DNA of 64,000 nucleotides from Acidipropionibacterium thoenii DSM 20276 (GTDB lineage: Bacteria; Actinomycetota; Actinomycetes; Propionibacteriales; Propionibacteriaceae). The position numbers and the translations under genes are program-made. Below are positions 1 through 7,842 of the stretch, in pieces; position 1 is the first letter of the stretch; every line of letters begins with the position of its first letter. The notes beneath the pieces were generated by a model. It was not told the origin of the DNA, did no database searches, and saw nothing but the letters and a program-made list of their open reading frames with translations. The stretch is taken from contig NZ_AUHZ01000014.1 of the NCBI RefSeq assembly GCF_000423445.1, positions 32,091 to 96,090 on the forward strand, written 5' to 3'.

Positions 1-1
1 C

Positions 2-1072
2 TCCGCCGGATCCAACTACGACGAGGTGGCTCAGAAGTTCCAGACCGCTCAGGTCGGCGGCGGTGCCGGCGACCTGGTCGTCGTCTCGGACGCCACCTGG
101 TTCGGCGCCCATCTCAACGGCTCCATCGCGCCGGTCGACGAGGTCTTCAAGGCCGCCAAGCTGGACACCAGCAGCTACTACAAGTCGCTCTACGACGACT
201 ACAGCTACGAGGGCGCCCACTACGCCGTGCCCTACGCCCGCTCCCTGCTGGTCTACATCTACGACAAGGACGCGTTCAAGAAGGCCGGGTTGCCCGACAA
301 GGCGCCGGCCACCTGGGACCAGGTGGAGCAGTACTCCAAGAAGCTGAAGGCGGCCAATCCCAAGCAGATTCCCTTCACCTGGGCCAGCGACACCTCATAC
401 GTCTCCTGGGGAGTCACCAGTCTGCTGTGGGCCAATGGCGGCGATTGGAGCAACAAGTGGGACTTCTCGCCGATGACCAGCGACAAGACCATCTCCTCCC
501 TGACCTTCGCCCAGGACTCCGTCAAGCAGGGATGGGCCCAGGTGCTCAACGGCGACCCGTCAACGGTCTTCGGCTCCGGCGCGATAGCGCAGATGATCAA
601 CTCCTCCGGTGGTATCTCGGGGATCAAGGGCGCCGCGAAGTTCAATGTCGGCGTCGGCGTGCTGCCCACCGGGCTCACCGGTGACACGAAGATCGTGCCC
701 TCCGGCGGCGCAGGTCTGGCCATCAACGCCAAGACCACCCCCGCGAAGAAGCTCGCCGCGGCCATGTTCGCCGACTACCTGACGAGCTCGGCCAACACCG
801 TCGACTTCTCCCAGATCACCGGCTACGTCCCGGTGCGCACCGACGCCGACACCGCCTCGCTCACTGCCGCCAATCCCGACTTCCAGGCCGTCCTCGACTC
901 CCTGAAGCGCCTCAGGCCGCAGAGCTACGCGCGAGTGCTGGTGCCCGGCGGCGCCAGCACCCTCGACTCCAGCCTGATGAAGATCCTGGTCGACAAGGCG
1001 GACGTCAAGCAGACCATGACGGCGGCCCAGACCACCATCAAGGGCGACTACGAGCAGAATGTCAAGAAGTAA
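2..1072 (+). CDS. ABC transporter solute-binding protein, C-terminal part (UgpB-like)
   Basis: The reading frame is open from the first bases of the window, so the lipoprotein signal and N-terminus are missing and about 356 residues remain. The sequence is typical of family-1 extracellular solute-binding proteins: a GDLVVVSDATWF segment, PSGGAGLAINAKT in the second lobe and a helical C-terminus. Such proteins deliver a sugar or glycerol-phosphate ligand to an ABC permease at the outer membrane face. A glycerophosphodiesterase follows 120 bp downstream behind a terminator, which resembles ugpB-ugpQ arrangements and makes glycerol-3-phosphate or a glycerophosphodiester a reasonable ligand. A sugar is the alternative, given the nearby LacI regulator and alpha-galactosidase. 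The family is clear; the ligand is inference. Confidence 0.88.
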   Translation, partial: SAGSNYDEVAQKFQTAQVGGGAGDLVVVSDATWFGAHLNGSIAPVDEVFKAAKLDTSSYYKSLYDDYSYEGAHYAVPYARSLLVYIYDKDAFKKAGLPDKAPATWDQVEQYSKKLKAANPKQIPFTWASDTSYVSWGVTSLLWANGGDWSNKWDFSPMTSDKTISSLTFAQDSVKQGWAQVLNGDPSTVFGSGAIAQMINSSGGISGIKGAAKFNVGVGVLPTGLTGDTKIVPSGGAGLAINAKTTPAKKLAAAMFADYLTSSANTVDFSQITGYVPVRTDADTASLTAANPDFQAVLDSLKRLRPQSYARVLVPGGASTLDSSLMKILVDKADVKQTMTAAQTTIKGDYEQNVKK

Positions 1073-1109
1073 CCCACCGGTCACCGGCATCGACCCATAG
1101 ATGCCACGC

Positions 1110-1151
1110 GGTCTCCTCGGTGCCCCACACTCTCAGGGCGCCGAGGAGACC
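1110..1151 (+). terminator. Rho-independent terminator after the solute-binding protein
   Basis: A 15-bp stem (1110-1124 with 1137-1151, one G-T wobble) encloses a 12-nt loop and is followed by TTTC. It lies 38 bp after the stop codon, so the transporter transcript probably ends here. Confidence 0.8.
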
Positions 1152-1193
1152 TTTCGGCGCATCAGCACATCCTCAACCGCAAAGCGATCAACC

Positions 1194-1919
1194 ATGACAG
1201 ACGTCCACGCCCACCGCGGTCTCAACCGCCAAGCCCCCGAGAACACCATCGCCGCCTTCGAGAAGGCCTACTCCGCCGGTGTCCGGTGGATCGAGACCGA
1301 CACCGACGTCATCGCCGACGGCACCCCGATCGTCATGCATGACGCCGCCACCGACCGGACCACCGACCGCCCCGGCTCGATCTACGACCTCACCTCGTCC
1401 GACCTCGGGACGCTGGACGCCGGCTCCTGGTTCTCCACCGAGTTCGCCGGGGAACCGGTACCGACCCTGCATCAGCTGATCGACTTCCTCAACGGCCATC
1501 CGATGAATCTCAACCTGGAGCTCAAGGGCAACCAGCAGGGCGGCCGGCAGGCGATCGCACTGGTCGAGGCGGCCATCACCGAACTGAATCGTCTGGATCC
1601 CAGCATCGAGGTGATCGTCTCCTCCTTCGCCCCCCTGCAGCTGGCCGAGATGTCCCGGCGCACAGACCGGTTCGCCCTCGCCCTGCTGGCCGACAGCCGG
1701 GACCTGCGTGCGAACTGGCGGGCGACCATCGAGTTGTGCGGGGCCACCCTGATCCATCCCAGTACCACGCTGGCCACCCACGAGGCGGTGGACGAGTACC
1801 TGGCGGCCGGGCTCAGGGTCAATGTCTGGACCATCAATGACCTGGGCACCGCGAACAAGTACCGCAACTGGGGATGTGGCGTCATCACCGACATCGCCGA
1901 CCAGATGATCGGGTTCTGA
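1194..1919 (+). CDS. Glycerophosphodiester phosphodiesterase
   Basis: This 241-residue protein hydrolyses glycerophosphodiesters to glycerol-3-phosphate and an alcohol. The GDPD signature starts immediately: HAHRG at residues 5-9, PENT at 15-18, the metal-ligand pair E34/D36 and the catalytic H49 in MHD. A later LNLELKG strand and a C-terminal NVWTIND motif complete the TIM barrel. The ATG at 1194 is chosen because the family motif begins five residues later and a terminator lies just upstream; an in-frame extension would read through that terminator. No signal peptide is visible, so it is probably cytoplasmic. With the preceding binding protein it probably forms a glycerophosphodiester uptake and breakdown unit. 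Confidence 0.9.
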   Translation: MTDVHAHRGLNRQAPENTIAAFEKAYSAGVRWIETDTDVIADGTPIVMHDAATDRTTDRPGSIYDLTSSDLGTLDAGSWFSTEFAGEPVPTLHQLIDFLNGHPMNLNLELKGNQQGGRQAIALVEAAITELNRLDPSIEVIVSSFAPLQLAEMSRRTDRFALALLADSRDLRANWRATIELCGATLIHPSTTLATHEAVDEYLAAGLRVNVWTINDLGTANKYRNWGCGVITDIADQMIGF

Positions 1920-1935
1920 GCAGCAGCAACGACGG

Positions 1936-2958
1936 CTACTCCAGGCTCTCCTGGTCCTGATGGCAACCGCACGACGCCCTCACCTGGAGGGTCATCGGAA
2001 ACAGCGTCCGCGTGCCTGGCTCCGGCGGCCCGGTCAGCGCCGCTATCGCCGCCTCGGCCATCGCCTCGAAGGGCTGTCGGACGGTGGTCAGCGGTGGCCA
2101 GCTGTAGGCCGTCTCAGCAGTACCGTCCAGGCTCACGACCGCGACGTCGTCGGGGATCCGCAGGCGGCGCTGATGCAGAGCATGCATCACCCCTATCGCG
2201 ATCTGGTCCGAGGCCGCGAAGATCGCGGTCGGCGGCTCGGGCCGGTCGAGAAGGTCCTGAGCCCCCTGGTGGCCGCCGCCGCGATCCCAGGCCGTGATCG
2301 CCGGCGACAGCAGCGGCAGCTGCCGCTCCTCCAGGACCGCCTGCCAGGCGTCCCGGCGGAAGTCCGCGCGATCGTCGGGCAGCGGCCCTCCGACGTAGCC
2401 GATCCTGATGTGACCGTGACCGACCAGATGCTCGGTGGCCAGCCGTGCCCCCATCGCGAGATCGGCGCCGAAGGCGGGAATCTCTCCGACCGGTGTGGAG
2501 CGGTCGAGCAGCACCCTGGGGATGCGAGGGTCTCCGGCCTGGTAGAGCTCAGTGTTCACCAGACGGCAGTTGAAGATGAGACTGTCAACGCCGCGGTTGA
2601 CCAGGCTTGCGACCACCTCCTTCTCGGTGCCCGCGTCCTCATGGGTGATGCTCAGCAGAATCGAGCTCGCTCGGCGCCGGGCGGCCACGTCGATGGCGTC
2701 GACGAACTCGCTGAAGTACGCATTGAGGATCTCGGGCACGACGACCCCGATCAGCCCGGTTGAACCGGTCTTGAGCGCGCGAGCCGAGGGATTGGGATGA
2801 TATCCCAGCTCTCTGATGGCCTCCAGGACTCGTCTGCGAGTCTGGCTGGCCACCGGCCTCGGCCCGTTGTTGACCACATAGCTGACGACCGCGGTCGAGA
2901 CCCCGGCCCGACGGGCCACATCCGCCCGTGTCGTGGGTCTGCTCTCCCCGCTGGTCAC
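1936..2958 (-). CDS. LacI-family transcriptional regulator
   Basis: This 340-residue protein has an N-terminal LacI helix-turn-helix (TRADVARRAGVSTAVVSYVV at about 11-30) and hinge helix (NPSARALKTGSTG), followed by a periplasmic-binding-protein-like effector domain that ends in a short CGCHQD tail. The GTG start at 2958 has a good ribosome site (AAGGAGAGG) 5-7 nt upstream. Its 3' end nearly abuts the convergent phosphodiesterase gene. It is divergent from the alpha-galactosidase across a 398-bp gap, so it is a natural candidate repressor of that gene with a galactoside-type inducer. The family is certain; the target is inference from position. Confidence 0.92.
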   Translation of the reverse strand: MTSGESRPTTRADVARRAGVSTAVVSYVVNNGPRPVASQTRRRVLEAIRELGYHPNPSARALKTGSTGLIGVVVPEILNAYFSEFVDAIDVAARRRASSILLSITHEDAGTEKEVVASLVNRGVDSLIFNCRLVNTELYQAGDPRIPRVLLDRSTPVGEIPAFGADLAMGARLATEHLVGHGHIRIGYVGGPLPDDRADFRRDAWQAVLEERQLPLLSPAITAWDRGGGHQGAQDLLDRPEPPTAIFAASDQIAIGVMHALHQRRLRIPDDVAVVSLDGTAETAYSWPPLTTVRQPFEAMAEAAIAALTGPPEPGTRTLFPMTLQVRASCGCHQDQESLE

Positions 2959-3356
2959 GTACCTCTCCTTGCTGTGGACACGGACTCCGGCAACCGGACT
3001 CGACGCACTGAGGAATCATGCGACGAGCGCCTCGGGCCGCACCCCGCGATCACCGAGGATTGTATCGGTGCTGTCTCGAGCGCCGCCGTCGCGTCGGGAT
3101 CATCGGGCTACCTTCAGGTCGCCACATCCTGACGCGCTGGTCACGCGGGTCGGTGGTCCCTGAAGCGCCCTGGTGTGGGAGCTGAGAGCAGCCGCGTCGG
3201 CCGGCCTGTGGAGGCCACCACGGGCGATGGGTGCACGCTCCACGTCATCTGAGGGCGACGTCTCCCAATCTACTTGAGTAGAGTAGTGGCTGCCCGCTCG
3301 ATTCCCGACCGTGCTGGGACAGCTGCCAACCCCATGAGGCAAGGAGCACCGAGGCC
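2959..3356. other. Divergent LacI / alpha-galactosidase intergenic region
   Basis: No coding potential was recognised in these 398 bp. Near the alpha-galactosidase end, an imperfect palindrome CTACTTGAGTAG (3270-3281) overlaps a possible -10 hexamer TAGAGT (3279-3284). It could be an operator for the neighbouring LacI protein, although typical LacI operators have a central CG, which this lacks. The assignment is weak. Confidence 0.35.
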
Positions 3357-5585
3357 GTGAAACTGGACCCCCGTCAGACCCAGATCGCCCACCTGCGCGC
3401 AGGGGGCTCGTCACTCATCATCGACACCACCCTCGGCCAGCAGCCCATGATCCTTCACTGGGGACCAGATCTCGGAGCACTGCCCCTGTCGGCCCTGAGC
3501 GCTCTCGCAGCGGTGTCCTGCGCGCCCAGTTCGGGCGGCCAGTTGAGCACTCCGCCGCGAGTCGGCGTCATTCCTCTTGGATCAGGAGGATGGATGGGGC
3601 GCCCCGGCCTCGTCGGTCACCGCGCCGACGGCACGGCCTGGTCCCCCAGGCTCAGCTGCACCGGCCTCGAGATCGATGCCGAGAGTGCGCGCCTGCTCAC
3701 AGCGGAGCACCAGGCATCGCAGGCCGTCAGCGCCAGTTCGGGGCGACTCGTCTACCACCTGCAGGACGCCGAGGCAGGCCTTGACCTCGCGCTCACGATG
3801 GAGCTGCTCCCCCAGGGGCTGCTACGGATGCGGGCCACCCTGCTGAACACCGGAGCCCGGAGTGACACCGCCGATCAGACGTACTTCCTCGACGAACTCT
3901 CATTCGCGCTCCCGCTGCCGCTCAGCGCCTCAGAGATTCTCGACTTCAGTGGCCGCTGGGGACTGGAACGCGCACCTCAGCGTCGTCAGGTGGAGGTCGG
4001 CTGTCATCTGCGTGAGAGCCGCCATGGACGCCCTGGGTTCGACTCCGCCATGATGATGTACTGCGGCGAGCCGGGCTTCGACTTCGCCCACGGCCGCCTC
4101 TGGGGCTTGCACGTCGGCCACTCGGGCAACTCCCGCTCCTGGCTCGAGCGCACCAGCACGGGCCGCCAGGTGATCGCCGGCGGCGAGCTGCTGCTCCCCG
4201 GCGAGGGGAGGCTCGCGGCCCGGCAGACCTACACCTCCCCATGGGTGTACGCGCAGTACGCAGAGGGACTGGACGCCGCGGCCCGCCAGCTGCACCGCTG
4301 GGAGCGCACCCTTCCCAGCCATCCCGGGGCCGACCGGCCGGTGAGTCTCAACGTCTGGGAGGCGGTCTACTTCAACCACGACCTCGAGACGCTGCTGAAC
4401 CTCGCCGCACGGGCGGCGCGGATCGGGGTGGAGCGCTTCGTGCTCGACGACGGCTGGTTCAAGGGTCGTCGCAATGACCGCGCCGGCCTGGGCGACTGGA
4501 CCGTCGACCCGCAGGTGTGGCCCCAGGGCCTGCACCCACTGGTCGATCGCGTCCGCTCGCTCGGCATGCAGTTCGGCCTCTGGGTGGAACCCGAGATGAT
4601 CAGCATCGACTCCGACCTGGCCCGATCCCATCCCGACTGGATCATGCGGGCACGCTCCGAACTGCCGACCGAGTGGCGCCACCAGCAGGTCCTGAACCTC
4701 ACCATCCCGCAGGCATGGGATCATCTGCGCGACCGCCTCGACACACTCATCGACGAGTATGCGATCGACTATCTGAAATGGGACCACAACAGAGATCTCA
4801 TCGAGTCCGGCGACGCCACATCCGGCGGATCCGCCGCCGTCCACGAGCAGACCCTGGCCTGCTACCGACTGATGGACGCCCTGCGCAGCAGGCACCCAGG
4901 ACTCGAGATCGAGTCCTGCGCCTCAGGCGGTGGACGAATCGATCTGGAGATGCTGTGCCACGTCCAGCGCGTCTGGCCGTCGGACTGCATCGACCCGCAC
5001 GAGCGCCAGAGCATTGTCCGCTGGACCTCACAGCTGGCGGCACTGGAGTATCTCGGCTCCCACATCGCCTCGCCGCGCTCGCACACGACCGGCCGGGTCT
5101 CCGACCTGTCCTTCCGCGCCGGCACGGCGCTGTGGGGACATCTCGGTTTCGAGTGGGATCTCCTCTCAGCGACCGACGAGGACATGTCCCGGCTCGCTGA
5201 ATGGGTGAGCTTCTTCAAGCAGCACCGCCAGCAACTCTTCACAGGAGATATCGTCCGCCGGGACGTGGCCGATGGTTCCATCTGGTTGCACGGCGTCGTC
5301 TCCCAGGACCGGTCACAGGGTCTCTATCAACTCGTCACGCGTCACCGCTCGCCGTTGTCACCGAGGGGGATGATGCCCATTCCGGGGCTGGACCGGGATC
5401 GGAGCTACCGGCTCCGAACCGTCCTGGTGGGCGGCGGACCGGCAGGCCTCGTGCTGCCGCCATGGGCCTCGGAGCCCGGCGGGATCGTGGTGCCGGGAGC
5501 GGTCCTCGAGGATGTCGGCGTCCACTCCCCCTTGCTCAATCCGGATCAGGTGCTCATCCTCAAGGCGGAGGTGGAACAACAATGA
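3357..5585 (+). CDS. Alpha-galactosidase, glycoside hydrolase family 36
   Basis: At 742 residues the protein has the usual length for a bacterial GH36 alpha-galactosidase, which releases alpha-1,6-linked galactose from melibiose or raffinose-type sugars. An N-terminal beta-sandwich is followed by a TIM barrel starting near VNVWEAVYFNHD and DDGWF. The nucleophile motif KWDHNRD places Asp at residue 476, and the SCASGGGR and WPSDCID motifs place the acid/base Asp at residue 543. This matches the spacing in characterised GH36 enzymes. No signal peptide is seen, so it probably acts on imported oligosaccharides. The GTG start is preceded by AAGGAG at 3341. The last bases overlap the next gene (ATGA). 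Control by the divergent LacI protein is likely. Confidence 0.93.
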   Translation: MKLDPRQTQIAHLRAGGSSLIIDTTLGQQPMILHWGPDLGALPLSALSALAAVSCAPSSGGQLSTPPRVGVIPLGSGGWMGRPGLVGHRADGTAWSPRLSCTGLEIDAESARLLTAEHQASQAVSASSGRLVYHLQDAEAGLDLALTMELLPQGLLRMRATLLNTGARSDTADQTYFLDELSFALPLPLSASEILDFSGRWGLERAPQRRQVEVGCHLRESRHGRPGFDSAMMMYCGEPGFDFAHGRLWGLHVGHSGNSRSWLERTSTGRQVIAGGELLLPGEGRLAARQTYTSPWVYAQYAEGLDAAARQLHRWERTLPSHPGADRPVSLNVWEAVYFNHDLETLLNLAARAARIGVERFVLDDGWFKGRRNDRAGLGDWTVDPQVWPQGLHPLVDRVRSLGMQFGLWVEPEMISIDSDLARSHPDWIMRARSELPTEWRHQQVLNLTIPQAWDHLRDRLDTLIDEYAIDYLKWDHNRDLIESGDATSGGSAAVHEQTLACYRLMDALRSRHPGLEIESCASGGGRIDLEMLCHVQRVWPSDCIDPHERQSIVRWTSQLAALEYLGSHIASPRSHTTGRVSDLSFRAGTALWGHLGFEWDLLSATDEDMSRLAEWVSFFKQHRQQLFTGDIVRRDVADGSIWLHGVVSQDRSQGLYQLVTRHRSPLSPRGMMPIPGLDRDRSYRLRTVLVGGGPAGLVLPPWASEPGGIVVPGAVLEDVGVHSPLLNPDQVLILKAEVEQQ

Positions 5586-6265
5586 TGGGACAAGGACCAC
5601 TACAGATCGGTGAGCTGCTGCTCGCCTTCGTGCTCACCTCGCTCGTCGGGCTCGAGCGCAATATCCGCGGCAAGGGCGCCGGCATGCGCACCCAGGCGAT
5701 CGTCGGAGTCGCCTCCGCGATCTTCCTGATGGTGAGCAAGTACGGATTCTTCGACGTGCTCGGGCCCAATGTCACCCTCGATCCGTCCCGGGTGGCGGCC
5801 CAGATCGTCTCGGGAGTCGGCTTCCTGGGCGCTGGACTCATCATCACTCAGCACAGCCGGGTGCGAGGGCTGACGACCGCTGCCTCGGTGTGGGAGTGCG
5901 CGGCGATCGGGACCGCCGCCGGAGCCGGGCTGTGGCTGCTGGCCATCGTCGTCACCGCGCTGCACTTCGTCATCACCTTCGGGTTCAACTGGTTGCAGGA
6001 ACGCCTACCCAACAAGGGCCGCTATCCCTCGTACCTGGACATCAGCTACCTGGACGGTCAGGGCCTGCTCCGCGAGCTGTTGTCGACCATCACGAGGGCG
6101 GGATGGGCGGTGCAACGCTCCCAGCCCAGGCGCTCAGGACATGAGCTGGCACGTCTGGTACTCGAGCTCGAGGGCGCCAAGGACACCGCCCCACTCATAT
6201 CGAGTCTCAGCGAGATCGACGGCGTCTCCTCGGTGGAGGTGCTGCCAGAAGTCGACCTCGACTAG
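5582..6265 (+). CDS. MgtC/SapB-family membrane protein
   Basis: This 227-residue protein has an N-terminal block of about five hydrophobic segments carrying MgtC hallmarks: LTSLVGLERN, KGAGMRTQAIVG, and SGVGFLGAGLIITQ followed by RGLTTAASVWECAAIG. A soluble ACT-like C-terminal domain spans about residues 155-227. MgtC relatives inhibit the F-type ATPase or act in magnesium and acid stress; the role here is unknown. Its ATG overlaps the stop of the alpha-galactosidase gene by four bases, which implies translational coupling. That is an odd functional pairing, since nothing in MgtC is linked to galactoside use. Confidence 0.9.
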   Translation: MMGQGPLQIGELLLAFVLTSLVGLERNIRGKGAGMRTQAIVGVASAIFLMVSKYGFFDVLGPNVTLDPSRVAAQIVSGVGFLGAGLIITQHSRVRGLTTAASVWECAAIGTAAGAGLWLLAIVVTALHFVITFGFNWLQERLPNKGRYPSYLDISYLDGQGLLRELLSTITRAGWAVQRSQPRRSGHELARLVLELEGAKDTAPLISSLSEIDGVSSVEVLPEVDLD

Positions 6266-6459
6266 TCCGCGTCACGCAAACACACTCACCTGTGAACGTG
6301 CACGCGTACGCAGTCACGTCTACCGACAACTCGGTACGGGCGCTCAATTCGGATGACCGGATTGGTCAGCCACTCTGTTGCGACCGTCTCGTCGCCCGGG
6401 TGGGTGGTTTCTGCGGAGCTGTCTCTACGCTCACGTGGCCGAGAGTTCTTCGTTGCGTT

Positions 6460-6801
6460 TCACTGGTCTCGGTGCTCGTAAAAGTGGCGAAGGAATTCTG
6501 TGGCTGTTACACGCGATACCAATTCGTCAGCGCTCTCAGGGAGGCCAAGCAGCTTCGCGCTGAAGTCCAGCCCACCCGAGCCGCACGCCACGCTCGGCCG
6601 TATTGCTTCCACCAAGCGGGCCACAACTTCATCCGACCCTGCGTCGGCGTCGAGTGCGAACTTGTCTGCCAGTGGCGGAGAGTATGCCAGAACGTCGTCT
6701 CGCGTGATACCGAGCCAGATGAGCGCCCACCGCTCTCGCAGACCCGGCGGGTCCCCGACCACGCCGCCACCCTGCTCTGACCCGCGGAGGTCGTTCACCA
6801 C
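6460..6801 (-). pseudogene. Possible remnant of a TetR-type regulator (C-terminal half)
   Basis: A 113-residue reading frame contains DPPGLRERWALIWLG, then LDADAGSDEVVARLVEAI. This looks like the ligand-binding half of a TetR/AcrR regulator, but no DNA-binding domain precedes it. It lies in a 665-bp gap (6266-6930) whose base composition is visibly less GC-rich than its surroundings. The rest of the gap shows nothing recognisable. It could be a decayed, horizontally acquired regulator or a chance frame. A protein search of residues 14-70 would decide. Confidence 0.3.
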
Positions 6802-6930
6802 GTGGCTCGCCGGTCCCAGCCCTCGTCCAGGCCGAGTACCTCAGCCGGCCGGGATTCTGGGGCACCGATGGGTGCACGTCTGGGGGCGCCGGCGTCCTCG
6901 TGGAATCGCGGCTGCGACACTGGAGAGGTA

Positions 6931-7644
6931 ATGCGTCGCGCGGACCGATCGTTCCGCACTGACATCGTTCCGACACGGAGACTCATGGAGATCGACGATG
7001 CGCGGGCATCGCCCCCGCCTCCTGACGACGAGGACGTGGACGTGGCACGGCTCGCATCCAGGGGCACACACCGGGTCGCGGCTGCGGTGGCCCGGATCCT
7101 CAGCCCGCCGTACGTCGTCTCGCTGGTGTGGGTCGTCGCCTGCCTGACCACGTCGGCGGATCCTCGTGTCCGGCTCACCTGCCTTGCCATGGGGCTCGTC
7201 TTCCTGGTGGCAGGCCCGTACCTCACTCTGGCGGTGCTGTTGAGGATCGGTGCGGTCAGCGATGCCCAGGTGGTCCGTCGCGCCGAACGCCATTGGTTGT
7301 ACGGCCTCATTCTGGTGTGGGTGATGATGGGCGCGGCGGGCCTGCTGATCATCAGAGCTCCCAGTGAGCTGGTGGCGGTCGCGGCTGCGATGTTCACGGG
7401 TCTTGGACTGGTGGGACTGGCCAATCTGGTGACCAAGGCGAGCTCTCACCTGGCGACCCTTGCCGGGGCAGCCGTCGTCCTGTGGCTGCTGTGGTGGCCT
7501 GCCGGGGTCTGCTGCGCGCTGGCCGTGCCGCTCGCCGGCTGGGCTCGAGTCGATGAGGGGCGTCACTCCTGGCCCCAAGTCATTCTGGGCACAGTTCTCG
7601 GTGGGATGGGTGGAGCCTGCTACCTGCTCTACGCGAGGGTCTGA
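6931..7644 (+). CDS. PAP2-like integral membrane protein
   Basis: This 237-residue protein has a charged N-terminal tail of about 45 residues and then six or so hydrophobic segments. The arrangement KASSHLATLAG near residue 170 and WARVDEGRHSWPQVILG near 205 resembles the last two motifs of PAP2 phosphatases (PSGH and SRxxxxxHxxxD), although the first Ser and the Asp are not conserved. It may therefore be a divergent or inactive lipid phosphatase. The ATG at 6931 has a clear ribosome site (GGAGAGG) 2 nt beyond the usual core spacing. Upstream in-frame starts would run into the low-GC gap. It faces the convergent metal-ATPase operon. Confidence 0.7.
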   Translation: MRRADRSFRTDIVPTRRLMEIDDARASPPPPDDEDVDVARLASRGTHRVAAAVARILSPPYVVSLVWVVACLTTSADPRVRLTCLAMGLVFLVAGPYLTLAVLLRIGAVSDAQVVRRAERHWLYGLILVWVMMGAAGLLIIRAPSELVAVAAAMFTGLGLVGLANLVTKASSHLATLAGAAVVLWLLWWPAGVCCALAVPLAGWARVDEGRHSWPQVILGTVLGGMGGACYLLYARV

Positions 7645-7676
7645 TGACCTGAGCGTCCCCTGGGTGACGGCCGTCG

Positions 7677-7841
7677 TCACTTGTCGATGGAGCCGTCGAC
7701 CTCGTCGAGGAACCAGTCCGGAGTCCCCTGCACGTCATCGAACACCGCCTCATCGGACAGCGAGGACGCGAGAAGGCACGTCTGCCGAGTGATCTGCGCA
7801 GTCCGGATGCGGCCCGACCCGCGCACGGGCCGGGCCCACAC
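7677..7841 (-). CDS. Possible 54-aa protein coupled to the metal ATPase gene
   Basis: A GTG codon one base after the ATPase stop opens a 54-codon frame ending with LSDEAVFDDVQGTPDWFLDE and a short VDGSIDK tail. The composition is protein-like: an acidic C-terminal half, one Cys and two Trp. If real, it is the third gene of the ArsR-ATPase operon. Against this, the frame contains a 22-bp stretch (7779-7800) that is nearly identical to one arm of an intergenic repeat found elsewhere in the window, so this may be untranslated 3' sequence. No function is assignable. Confidence 0.4.
   Translation of the reverse strand: MWARPVRGSGRIRTAQITRQTCLLASSLSDEAVFDDVQGTPDWFLDEVDGSIDK
7779..7800. repeat. Single arm of the window's inverted-repeat family
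   Basis: These 22 bases match the right arm of the elements at 39685-39760 and 43882-43957 with 2 mismatches, both in the CC versus GG after CGTCTG. No partner arm is visible nearby. Like the full copies, it lies downstream of a minus-strand gene, here the ATPase ending at 7843. Confidence 0.6.
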
Positions 7842-7842
7842 C

